Source of the DNA: Candidatus Obscuribacterales bacterium | GTDB taxonomy: Bacteria > Cyanobacteriota > Vampirovibrionia > Obscuribacterales > Obscuribacteraceae | Direction of reading: 5' to 3' | Length of the DNA stretch: 53,419 bases | NCBI GenBank assembly: GCA_021732025.1 | Contig: JAKFVU010000048.1 | Span: 1 to 53,419 of the forward strand | In this document: positions 1-7,851 of the stretch, in pieces | Layout: every line of letters begins with the position of its first letter | Position numbering within the stretch: position 1 is the stretch's first letter | Translations under genes and position numbers: made by a program | Notes under the pieces: generated by a model | Told to the model about the DNA's origin: nothing | Seen by the model: the letters and a program-made list of their open reading frames with translations, nothing else | The model's database searches: none

Positions 1-186
1 CGCTGCTCACCTGAGGCCTCATCTTTTACCCTCTCGCTGCTTGCCAGTGGGTAACATCTTATTTGAGGCAACGGTTTAGTTTGGGTAACAATTACGTGAG
101 GCAATGCGGCAAAAAACTTTCTGTTTTGAAATTGAAAACAAGTAGCTCCCAAAACAAATTGCAATTGAAATGCTCTTGTCTATTAC

Positions 187-672
187 TTATTCCTGATACA
201 GCAAGGCTATTGCCTGGCAGGCCAAGGCATTGCCGAGGCCGATGGCGTCGAGCCCTTCATGAGTCTTAGCCTTGACGCTGATGCGCGACAGCTCGATGTT
301 TAAGACTTCCGACAGCAAAGTTCGAATTGACTCCAAATGTGGTGCCATCTTTGGTTGCTCGACAATTATGGTCGAATCGATATTGCCAATGACAAAGCCT
401 TGATTAGTGACTAAGCCTTTTACTTGCGCCAGCATATCCAGCGAATTAGCGCCTTTGTAGCGCTCGTCTGAAGGGGGGAAGTGTTGACCTATGTCACCTA
501 GCGAGAGGGCGCCGAGCAGTGAATCTATTATGGCGTGAATTAGAACGTCACCATCCGAATGCCCGAGGGGGCCTTTATCGAATGGAATGGTAAGGCCGCC
601 CAGAATCAGCGGGCGGCCCTCCACTAACTGATGAATATCGTAACCTTGGCCGATGCGAATTGTGGATGACAA
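187..672 (-). CDS. ispF: 2-C-methyl-D-erythritol 2,4-cyclodiphosphate synthase
   Basis: IspF converts CDP-methylerythritol 2-phosphate into the cyclic diphosphate MEcPP in the cytosolic MEP route to isoprenoids. The 161-residue protein has the usual family length. Near the N terminus GYDIH supplies the metal ligands D12 and H14, and LIHAI supplies H46; the GHSDGDV stretch lies between them. The start is a TTG, supported by an AGAGGT ribosome binding site about 8 bases upstream. It lies 34 bp downstream of the biotin carboxylase gene on the same strand, so the two probably share a transcript, although they have no obvious metabolic link. Family assignment is secure. Confidence 0.96.
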   Translation of the reverse strand: MSSTIRIGQGYDIHQLVEGRPLILGGLTIPFDKGPLGHSDGDVLIHAIIDSLLGALSLGDIGQHFPPSDERYKGANSLDMLAQVKGLVTNQGFVIGNIDSTIIVEQPKMAPHLESIRTLLSEVLNIELSRISVKAKTHEGLDAIGLGNALACQAIALLYQE

Positions 673-706
673 ATTGATACCTCTAATGATCTAAGTAGCC
701 AGTTAC

Positions 707-2602
707 CTAGTCGCCGATCACCATCAATAGTGAATGGGCGTCAACGGTTTGGCCAGATTTAACTTTGATTTCTTTAACCACGCCATCGCGGTCGGCAACA
801 ATGTCTGACTCCATCTTCATGGCTTCGAAGATCATAACTTTTTCGCCAGTCTTAACGGCCGCCCCTTCTTTCACCATGATTTCTTTGACGAGGCCGTGCA
901 TGGTTGATTGTAACTTGCCGCTACCCGAAGCATTGGCCGTGGCTGTGAGAGATTTGGCAGCCCGCTCTTTCGAGGCGCCAGAACCAGAACCAGTCTTAGA
1001 ATGACTGCCGCTCGCCACTGCTCTTGAGCCAGAATTTGAGCCAGTCCCTCTGGTGGGGTTACTTAGATCAATCATTTCAGTTACGGCAACTTTAAAGACT
1101 TTTTGGTTGACGTCAACTTCGAAGCTACGAGTATCAGCTCGTTCAATGGCGTTTTGAGCTAGTCCATTGTCAGAAGTGCCATTGCCATTCTTCGTGCTAC
1201 TTGGCGCACCGGCTGCTGGTTTAGCTGCTGGTGCCAAATTCAGTTCAGCTGCAATGGCAGCGAAACGCTTCATAAAGTCTTGTTCTACATAGGTGGTGAA
1301 GACATCGCCACTCTTAAAAGCAGCGTCTTCTAGCATGGCGATGTGCCATGGAATGGTGGTCGATACGCCTTCAATAATAAAGTGCTTGAGGGCTACTTTT
1401 GTGCGGGCAATGGCTTCTTCTCTATTCTTGCCCCAGACTACAAGCTTGGCTAAGAGTGAGTCGTAAAATGGCAATATTGTGTAACCGGGATAACAAGCCG
1501 TATCCACACGCACCCAAGGGTGATGGGGTAGTTCGAAACGGTTCAATGTGCCTGGGCTAGGCATAAAGTTTTTGAATGGATCTTCTGCGTTGATGCGACA
1601 TTCTATGGCGTGACCACGAGGGATAATATCAGCCTGGGTGAATGACAGTTTGTTGCCAGCGGCGACGAGCAATTGCTCTTTGACGATATCGATGCCGGTG
1701 ATCATTTCGCTGATTGGATGCTCGACTTGAATTCTTGTGTTGACTTCAAGGAAGTAAAATTCATTACCTGAAACCATACATTCAACGGTTCCAGCTGATG
1801 AATAACCGAGCGCTGCTGCGGCTTTAACTGCTGCTGCTGTAAGTCTACCCCGCAAATCTTTGTCGAGTTTTGCTGCCGGGGCTTCTTCTAAAAGTTTTTG
1901 GTGGCGTCTTTGGCTTGAGCAATCACGCTCGAATAAATGGACGATATTACCGTGCTCATCGGCGATGATCTGCACTTCAATATGGCGAGGTTGATCGAGA
2001 TATTTTTCTACGTAGACTTCATCGCTACCAAAATATGAGGCCCCTTCTCTTTGTGCGCCCGCTAGTGCCTGTTCAACATCTTCTTCTTTGCGCACGACAC
2101 GTAAGCCACGGCCGCCACCACCGGCGCTGGCTTTAATGGCAATTGGATATCCATATTTTTTACCTAACTCGATTACTTCGGCCACTGTTTTGACCGGGTC
2201 GGTTGTGCCTGGAACAACTGGCACGCCAGCTTTGTCCATCACTCGTCGCGATTCAATTTTGGAACCCATGCGGTGAATTACATCAGGAGAAGGGCCAATG
2301 AATTTGACACCAGCATCGGCGCATTGGCGCGCAAAATCAGCATTTTCTGCCAGGAAGCCATAGCCAGGGTGAATGGCATCGGCGCCAGAACGTTTCGCTA
2401 TATCTAAGATTTGTGGGCCGTCTAAATAGACTTTGGCCGGCTGGCCTTCTAGGCGCCATTTTTCGGTAGCCATTTGTACATGTTTGCCATCTTTGTCCGG
2501 TTCAGAAAATATGGCTACGGTCTCTAAGCCTAATTCGCGGCAGGCTTGAATAACTCTAACGGCGATTTCGCCACGATTGGCAATAAGTACCTTTTTGAAC
2601 AT
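707..2602 (-). CDS. Biotin carboxylase / biotin carboxyl carrier fusion (acyl-CoA carboxylase alpha subunit)
   Basis: This is the ATP-dependent biotin-carboxylating subunit of an acyl-CoA carboxylase (acetyl- or propionyl-CoA type). The 631-residue protein has the biotin carboxylase N domain (FKKVLIANRGEIAVR at the start), a central ATP-grasp domain with a glycine-rich loop (SAGGGGRGLR), a biotin carboxylase C domain to about residue 445, a low-complexity Ala/Gly/Ser linker, and a C-terminal biotinyl domain with EAMKMES, whose lysine (about 596) would carry biotin. I chose the ATG at 2602 because GGAGAGG sits just upstream; an in-frame TTG at 2614 would place that site inside the gene. The carboxyltransferase beta subunit is not in the window, so the substrate cannot be decided. 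Confidence 0.93.
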   Translation of the reverse strand: MFKKVLIANRGEIAVRVIQACRELGLETVAIFSEPDKDGKHVQMATEKWRLEGQPAKVYLDGPQILDIAKRSGADAIHPGYGFLAENADFARQCADAGVKFIGPSPDVIHRMGSKIESRRVMDKAGVPVVPGTTDPVKTVAEVIELGKKYGYPIAIKASAGGGGRGLRVVRKEEDVEQALAGAQREGASYFGSDEVYVEKYLDQPRHIEVQIIADEHGNIVHLFERDCSSQRRHQKLLEEAPAAKLDKDLRGRLTAAAVKAAAALGYSSAGTVECMVSGNEFYFLEVNTRIQVEHPISEMITGIDIVKEQLLVAAGNKLSFTQADIIPRGHAIECRINAEDPFKNFMPSPGTLNRFELPHHPWVRVDTACYPGYTILPFYDSLLAKLVVWGKNREEAIARTKVALKHFIIEGVSTTIPWHIAMLEDAAFKSGDVFTTYVEQDFMKRFAAIAAELNLAPAAKPAAGAPSSTKNGNGTSDNGLAQNAIERADTRSFEVDVNQKVFKVAVTEMIDLSNPTRGTGSNSGSRAVASGSHSKTGSGSGASKERAAKSLTATANASGSGKLQSTMHGLVKEIMVKEGAAVKTGEKVMIFEAMKMESDIVADRDGVVKEIKVKSGQTVDAHSLLMVIGD

Positions 2603-2884
2603 TAGCCTCTCCAAATAGATGGTGAACCTTCCAGTTTCTCTTGACTTCGACGGCTAGATTGGTATTGGTAGTCAGTAGCAGTCGATAGCATTGGTATATT
2701 CTTTCATTGACTATGACTTGGATTTAAACTCATTTATATAAAATGAGCAGATCTTATGATTTCCTCCTGATTACCTCGTTTTGGCTCTGAGATGCCAATG
2801 CCATGACAGTTGTCAGAGTGTTGCTTGAAGCATTGTGGGCCATATGTTGATGGTACGATCTGATGGTCACCAAGGGAGTTGAAG
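2603..2884. promoter_or_regulatory. Divergent intergenic region between biotin carboxylase and hydroxyacyl-CoA dehydrogenase genes
   Basis: About 280 bp separate two divergently transcribed genes, so promoters for both should lie here. On the plus strand a weak sigma70-like pair, TTGCTT at 2821 and TATGTT at 2843 with a 16-bp spacer, sits about 35 bp before the dehydrogenase start. No convincing coding sequence, RNA gene or terminator was seen. The promoter reading is inference. Confidence 0.3.
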
Positions 2885-3754
2885 ATGGCAGGAGCCAGTA
2901 CATTTGCCACCGTCTTTGTAGCTGGTAGCGGTTTCATGGGGTCAGCCATAGCCTTTTTGGTTGCTTCTAAGACCTCAGCGAGCGTGCAAATCTACGATAT
3001 TTCAGATGCTCAGCTGGCAAAAGCTGAAGCAACTATAGACAAATTTGGCAAATCCTCAGTTGAGAAGGGATTTCTAACCGTCGAACAGTTTCAAGATGTG
3101 AAGAAGCGTATTCACGCAACCAAGTCTGAAAAGTTAGCGGCTCACAGCGATATTGTCATTGAAGCTATCGCAGAAGATTTGGAACTTAAGAAAGACCTAT
3201 TTAAGCGCCTTGACAATATCTGCAAAAAAGAAGCAATTTTTGCTTCCAATACTTCTTCGCTATCAATCACTACTTTGGCCGCTGCAACGAAGCGCTCAAG
3301 GCAATTTATTGGCATGCATTTCTTCTCACCGGCTCACATCATGAAATTGGTTGAGCTAATTCCTGGCTACGATACTTCAGACGAAACACTCGACAGGGTG
3401 AAAAAATTTGGCGAAGAGTTGGGCAAGACCTTGATTTGCTCAAAAGATTTCCCTGGGTTTATCACTACGAGATTGGGCCTGGTTCTCATTAACGAGGCCG
3501 CCTTTGCTTTGATGGAAGGACTCTCTACACCGAAAGAAATTGATACAGGTATGGTGCTGGGATACAACCATCCGATGGGGCCTCTAGCTCTTGCTGATTT
3601 TATCGGCCTGGATATTTGTTTGCATATTCTTGAAACGCTGCAAGAGGGGTTTGGAGATCCGAAATACAGACCCTGCCCTATAATCAAGCAGTTAGTGTCG
3701 GCTGGGCATTTGGGCAAGAAAACCGGCAAGGGATTCTATGACTACGGTGGTTAA
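2885..3754 (+). CDS. 3-hydroxyacyl-CoA (3-hydroxybutyryl-CoA) dehydrogenase
   Basis: NAD-dependent oxidation of (S)-3-hydroxyacyl-CoA to 3-ketoacyl-CoA, in fatty-acid oxidation or butanoate metabolism. The roughly 289-residue length fits stand-alone Hbd/PaaH enzymes. A Rossmann motif (VFVAGSGFMGSAIA) is at the N terminus; the catalytic region includes ASNTSSLSIT and GMHFFSPAHIMKLVE with the active-site histidine; the C-terminal helical domain ends in GKKTGKGFYDYGG, typical of the family. The ATG at 2885 is preceded by AAGGGAG at ideal spacing, better than a TTG two codons upstream. It is the first gene of a long plus-strand run into the glycosyltransferase and mre genes. An acyl-CoA dehydrogenase at 39722-40900 and the acyl-CoA carboxylase subunit could act in the same metabolism. 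Confidence 0.93.
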   Translation: MAGASTFATVFVAGSGFMGSAIAFLVASKTSASVQIYDISDAQLAKAEATIDKFGKSSVEKGFLTVEQFQDVKKRIHATKSEKLAAHSDIVIEAIAEDLELKKDLFKRLDNICKKEAIFASNTSSLSITTLAAATKRSRQFIGMHFFSPAHIMKLVELIPGYDTSDETLDRVKKFGEELGKTLICSKDFPGFITTRLGLVLINEAAFALMEGLSTPKEIDTGMVLGYNHPMGPLALADFIGLDICLHILETLQEGFGDPKYRPCPIIKQLVSAGHLGKKTGKGFYDYGG

Positions 3755-3760
3755 TTAGGC

Positions 3761-5008
3761 ATGCTACTCAGTGTCTTCCTGATCAGCACATTATTTATTG
3801 TTGCTTTGTATGGCCTAACTTTGGCCTATTACATGCTCTTGAAGCCGGTTGAAACCAGCAAAAAGACTGAGCGTGAACTGCCGTTCGTTTCTATTCTTGT
3901 ACCGGCTCGCAACGAAGAAACCAAAATTGCCCGCTGTATCGAATCGCTTTTAGCTCAAGATTATCCAAATTTTGAACTAGTAGTGATAGATGACCGTTCT
4001 ACCGACTCGACTGGCGATATTATTCAGACAATTGCCCTGCGTGATAATCGGGTCAAATTTGTGCGCGGCAAAGACGCTCCCGCTGGCTGGATTGGCAAGT
4101 GCAATGCTCTTGCTCATGCGGTAGGCTACGCCTCCGGCGAGTTTTTCATTTTTACTGACGCTGACACTTATCATCATCCCAATTCGGTGCGCGATTCAGT
4201 TAGTCATGCCATTGATAACAAGATTGACTTGATGTCGTTTGTGCCCATGCAGGAGCTTGGAAGCTTCTCTGAGCGCCTAGTTATGCCAGTTTTGCTCAGC
4301 TCATTTTTGATTGGCGATCCTTTTCACACGGTCAATGATCCAACTGCAGCGCGTGCTTATGCTTATGGTCAATATATTCTCTGCCGCCGCAGTTCATACC
4401 TAGCAGCAGGCGGGCACCAGAGCGTTCGTGATGAGATTGTTGAAGATCACGCCATCGCCCGTGTCTTTAAAGAAAAAGGTTTCAAAATAGAAGTAGCCGA
4501 CGGTAAGACGCTCTATTCAGTGCGAATGTATACCGATCTTGAGTCACTGTGGATGGGTTGGACCAAGAATCTCTATTCATTTATAGAGAGCAAAGTTTCT
4601 AATTTGGTGATGATGATTATTCTCACCAATAGCGTAGTAGTTCTTCCTTGGCTCTTCTTAGCTTATGTTGTATCTCTTTGGCTGAGAGGAGATATCGATC
4701 AGATGCTCTATAGCTTGACCGCTCTGGTGGTCGTGCAAATTGTTGTCCTTGCTCTCTGGAATCGCTTGACCGCTTGCCATCATTCTGGCCTGAAGTGGTA
4801 TCACTTCTTGCTTACACCCTTCGGCTGTATGACTATGAGTCTGCTCTATCTGCACTCTGCATATCTAGTGCATACAGGCGGTCAAGTAAATTGGAAAGGG
4901 CGCCGTTACGTGGTCAACATGCACAAAACCATTGAGAATGAGGATGGTCAGCTGTCCGATCAGAAGTCGAGAGCTGGTAAATTGGTCAGTCGAGATGTCA
5001 CGGACTAA
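3761..5008 (+). CDS. Membrane-anchored family 2 glycosyltransferase
   Basis: A 415-residue GT2 enzyme that would transfer a sugar from a nucleotide donor at the inner face of the membrane. It has an N-terminal membrane segment (residues 3-27), a GT-A domain starting VSILVPARNEE, the first Asp region (VVIDDRSTDST), a metal-binding TDADTYHH motif, and EIVEDHAIARVFKEKG plus a WMGWTKNLYS stretch as in processive or carotenoid/hopanoid-type GT2 enzymes. Three or four hydrophobic helices lie at about 280-370, then a charged tail. It begins 6 bp after the dehydrogenase stop and ends 9 bp before the Hfq-like gene, so they are likely cotranscribed. The acceptor is unknown; resemblance to lipid or carotenoid glucosyltransferases is only a suggestion. 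Confidence 0.85.
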   Translation: MLLSVFLISTLFIVALYGLTLAYYMLLKPVETSKKTERELPFVSILVPARNEETKIARCIESLLAQDYPNFELVVIDDRSTDSTGDIIQTIALRDNRVKFVRGKDAPAGWIGKCNALAHAVGYASGEFFIFTDADTYHHPNSVRDSVSHAIDNKIDLMSFVPMQELGSFSERLVMPVLLSSFLIGDPFHTVNDPTAARAYAYGQYILCRRSSYLAAGGHQSVRDEIVEDHAIARVFKEKGFKIEVADGKTLYSVRMYTDLESLWMGWTKNLYSFIESKVSNLVMMIILTNSVVVLPWLFLAYVVSLWLRGDIDQMLYSLTALVVVQIVVLALWNRLTACHHSGLKWYHFLLTPFGCMTMSLLYLHSAYLVHTGGQVNWKGRRYVVNMHKTIENEDGQLSDQKSRAGKLVSRDVTD

Positions 5009-5017
5009 GCTCTAGCA

Positions 5018-5245
5018 ATGTCGATTACTCAAGACAATAAAACTCCCACTACAGCTGAGCTTCAGAGATTTATTCGCGAGCATACGGTGCTTGAATTTTT
5101 TTCACTGGACGGCAAGGGTAGTAAATATATTGGTGCCCTTCGTTGGTTCGACGAAGAAGCCTTTCATATCAAGCAAGAAGACGGCTCAGAGATGACTTTA
5201 CTGCGTTCTGCCATCTTAGGTTATAGAGCCAAGAAGGCCAAATAG
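5018..5245 (+). CDS. hfq: Divergent Hfq-like RNA-binding protein (cyanobacterial type)
   Basis: A 75-residue Sm-like protein. Known cyanobacterial Hfq proteins have the pattern of a short helix, a VEF/VEI strand, a G-x-I-x-W turn and a final AI-x-Y strand. Here the same order is seen: LQRFIREHTVLEFF, then YIGALRWFDEEAFHIKQ, then MTLLRSAILGYRAKK. Canonical Hfq residues such as the Sm2 YKHA are absent, as in cyanobacterial members, so classical sRNA binding cannot be assumed. It sits between a glycosyltransferase (9 bp upstream) and mreB (64 bp downstream). Assignment rests on pattern recognition; a different small beta-barrel protein is possible. Confidence 0.68.
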   Translation: MSITQDNKTPTTAELQRFIREHTVLEFFSLDGKGSKYIGALRWFDEEAFHIKQEDGSEMTLLRSAILGYRAKKAK

Positions 5246-5309
5246 TGTTAAACTAGGGCCCTGCGACTAACAAGAGTTCGCTCCCCAAAATTGTGATTCT
5301 GGAGTATCA

Positions 5310-6341
5310 GTGGTCTGGTTCAAGAGTTTTTTCGGCACGGCTTTAGGTATCGACCTCGGCACCGCTAACACGCTTATCTATGTGCACGACAAAGGTGTTG
5401 TTCTGCGCGAACCATCTGTGGTTGCCGTTGATGAAAATACTAATTTGGTGCGTTGGGTGGGAGAAGAAGCAAGGGCCATGATCGGCCGCACTCCCCAAGG
5501 TATTCGCGCAATCAGACCTCTTAAAGACGGCGTTGTCGCTGATCTTGAATACGCCAAAATTATGCTCAAGAAATTTGTTGAGCGAGTAACTGGTTCTGGC
5601 GGTATTAAAAATCCAGACATGGCAATTGGAGTGCCATCTGGTGTGACATCGGTCGAGCGTATCGCTATTAAGTCGGTAGCTGAAAATGCTCGTGCCAATC
5701 TGATTTATTTGCCAGAAGAGCCGATGGCCGCTGCTATTGGTGCTTCGCTGCCTGTGGTTGAGCCGACAGGCTCAATGATCGTCGATATTGGTGGTGGCAC
5801 CACCGAAGTAGCTGTAATTAGTCTGTCAGGCATTGTCGTCAACGAGTCTATCCGTATCGCTGGTGATGAGCTTAATGACAGTATTGTTTTCTATCTGAAA
5901 AAAGTGCACAGCTTGGCTATCGGTGATCGCACCGCTGAAGAAATCAAGTTTCGCTTAGGCTCTGCTTTCAAAACTAAAGACAACGACAAAATTGATGTTC
6001 GGGGTCTTAGCTTACTCAATGGTATGCCGCGCACAATCACCATTAGTCGTGGTGAAGTTAGAGAAGCGATGCAAGAGCCACTTTGGTCTATCGTAGAAGC
6101 GGTTAAGCGCACTCTAGAGCGCACTCCGCCAGAGCTTGCTGCTGATATCTTCAACCGCGGAATTGTCCTCACCGGTGGTGGTGCCTTATTGCAAGGCCTT
6201 GACGAATTGATTTCGAGTGAGACTGAAGTACCTGTTTTTGTCGCCGATGATCCACTTTCTTCTGTTGCTATCGGCACCGGCAAGATGCTTACCGATCCGA
6301 CCTATCGGCGTGTATTAGAGCAATGCATGTGTCAAAAATAG
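5310..6341 (+). CDS. mreB: Rod shape-determining protein MreB
   Basis: Bacterial actin that polymerises under the inner membrane and directs the elongation machinery. The 343-residue length matches MreB. ATPase motifs are present: phosphate 1 (GIDLGTANTLIYV), phosphate 2 (VDIGGGTTEVAVISL) and the adenosine motif (VLTGGGALLQGL). The start is GTG at 5310 with GGAG five bases upstream, giving VWFKSFFG as an amphipathic N terminus that may bind membrane, as in other MreB proteins. It heads the classic mreB-mreC-mreD-mrdA order. A RodZ-like partner is encoded at 17693-18745. Confidence 0.97.
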   Translation: MVWFKSFFGTALGIDLGTANTLIYVHDKGVVLREPSVVAVDENTNLVRWVGEEARAMIGRTPQGIRAIRPLKDGVVADLEYAKIMLKKFVERVTGSGGIKNPDMAIGVPSGVTSVERIAIKSVAENARANLIYLPEEPMAAAIGASLPVVEPTGSMIVDIGGGTTEVAVISLSGIVVNESIRIAGDELNDSIVFYLKKVHSLAIGDRTAEEIKFRLGSAFKTKDNDKIDVRGLSLLNGMPRTITISRGEVREAMQEPLWSIVEAVKRTLERTPPELAADIFNRGIVLTGGGALLQGLDELISSETEVPVFVADDPLSSVAIGTGKMLTDPTYRRVLEQCMCQK

Positions 6342-6389
6342 ATCGATTAGATCGATTGGTCTTTTAGAGATATTTTTAGAGGAGCGAGT

Positions 6390-7196
6390 GTGGCTGTAAG
6401 AAATGAGTCTGATCTTGAGGCTCAATCTCAGTCGGTTGCTGAGTATCTCTTCTTGATCATGTTGGTGCTAATGGTAGCTGTGCCGATAAGCGGTATGGCT
6501 CTGTCAGTGTCAAGCTGGTTCTCGTCTATCTATGCAAAAGGCGAATATCAGTTTGTTTCGACTAAGAACCTGGCTGAGCAACTACTCCATGCCTCAACTC
6601 GTATTCGTACATTAGAGAGCAAGCTGGCTCAAAATGAGCTTGAGCTGGCCCGCCTAAAGCAAGAATCACGAGATACAAGTCGACTTAGAAGTCTGCTTGG
6701 TCTTAAATCAAAAGCTGGTCGGGTCACGGTGTCAGCTGAAGTGGTGGCACGTAATCCTGATAATTGGTTTGAGCAAGTGGTTATTGATAAAGGCTCAAAC
6801 GACAAGATTACAGTGGGTTCTGCTGTCATTTCAATTGCCGGAGTGGTTGGCCAAGTTGTGCGTGTTTCAGAACACGACAGTGTTGTAAGACTGGCTACTG
6901 ACCCTGAACAGAAAGAAGGCGTCTTAATTTCTAAGCTTGGATTAACAGGCACTTTGGTTGGAAACTATCAGAATCTAGCGCGCATTGACTATGTGCCGAT
7001 CGGTACTAACGTCGATGTTGGAGACAAAGTTGTCACCTTAGGCAAGGCCGGAATCTTCCCCGACAATCATCCGGTTGGCACAGTACAAGCCGTTAGGCGT
7101 GACGCTAACGGGGCTTCGATGCAGATTGACGTAAAGCTCTCTGAGAACTGCTATGACATTAGTCAGGTCTTGGTCCTCCCTCCCTTAGCCAATTGA
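6390..7196 (+). CDS. mreC: Rod shape-determining protein MreC
   Basis: Bitopic elongasome protein that links MreB to PBP2 in the periplasm. The 268-residue protein has a membrane segment at about residues 17-40, a coiled coil at about 60-95 (heptad-like LAEQLLHASTRIRTLESKLAQNELELARL) and the C-terminal beta-barrel domain with the family pattern ARNPDNWFEQVVIDKGSNDKI and VGDKVVTLGKAGIFPDNHPVG. Translation starts at GTG 6390 behind AGAGGAGCG. It is 48 bp after mreB and 14 bp before mreD, so operonic. Confidence 0.95.
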   Translation: MAVRNESDLEAQSQSVAEYLFLIMLVLMVAVPISGMALSVSSWFSSIYAKGEYQFVSTKNLAEQLLHASTRIRTLESKLAQNELELARLKQESRDTSRLRSLLGLKSKAGRVTVSAEVVARNPDNWFEQVVIDKGSNDKITVGSAVISIAGVVGQVVRVSEHDSVVRLATDPEQKEGVLISKLGLTGTLVGNYQNLARIDYVPIGTNVDVGDKVVTLGKAGIFPDNHPVGTVQAVRRDANGASMQIDVKLSENCYDISQVLVLPPLAN

Positions 7197-7210
7197 CAGG
7201 GAGATAGCTG

Positions 7211-7813
7211 ATGATTTTGGGATCGATGCGCAGTCGCAAGCGCCTAGGCGAAATAAGCATAACCGCCATCCTTGTGCTTGTAGTCTGGTTGATTCAGTTG
7301 GCTCTGTTGAGCAAATTTCGCTTTGGCGATGTGCTTTGTAATTTGCCCCTGACTATGATTATTGTTTGGGGAGTAACCTTTGGCTCTCCCATGCCTAAGC
7401 CCACCAATGATGAGTTGCGAATTTCTACCTTGCCTGCAATTTTAGTGCGGCAGCTTCTCTCAGGCTCACCATCTGGTGCCATTATTGGTGCATTTTTTGC
7501 TGCGCTAGCATCGTCTGTCATTCCTATCTATCCCTTTGCCTATCCAATAATTGGCTGGACGGCCGGTTATTTTTCGCTGAAGAATTTTAATCAGGCTGCT
7601 TTTCTTTGTATTCCATTAGTTGTGCTTTTGAGTTTTCTGGGCGAAATTCTTATGGCTGTGCAATTATCAATAGTGGGAAGGCATGAGGTATTCAGTCATC
7701 TGGCTGTTATTAGCGTGCCTGAAGCCCTTTTAAATGCCCTAATTGCACCGGTGCTGTTTATACCGATGCGCGGCTGGTTTGAGTTTTCGCGCTGGCGTCA
7801 AATGTCGACTTAG
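7211..7813 (+). CDS. mreD: Rod shape-determining protein MreD
   Basis: Integral inner-membrane protein of the elongasome. The 200-residue sequence has about five hydrophobic helices and starts with a short basic stretch (MRSRKRLGE), as in MreD. Sequence conservation in this family is low, so the call depends strongly on position between mreC and the PBP2 gene and on length and topology. GGGAG lies 7 bases before the ATG. The protein ends with a basic RGWFEFSRWRQ tail. Confidence 0.88.
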   Translation: MILGSMRSRKRLGEISITAILVLVVWLIQLALLSKFRFGDVLCNLPLTMIIVWGVTFGSPMPKPTNDELRISTLPAILVRQLLSGSPSGAIIGAFFAALASSVIPIYPFAYPIIGWTAGYFSLKNFNQAAFLCIPLVVLLSFLGEILMAVQLSIVGRHEVFSHLAVISVPEALLNALIAPVLFIPMRGWFEFSRWRQMST

Positions 7814-7851
7814 AAAATTAGCAATCTAAATGGAATGAGGACAATTTCTAG

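Noticed and set aside
63..269. Plus-strand open frame at the window start
   Set aside because: It overlaps the end of ispF on the other strand, has no ribosome binding site and low-complexity shadow-like sequence. Bases 1-186 hold no supported gene.
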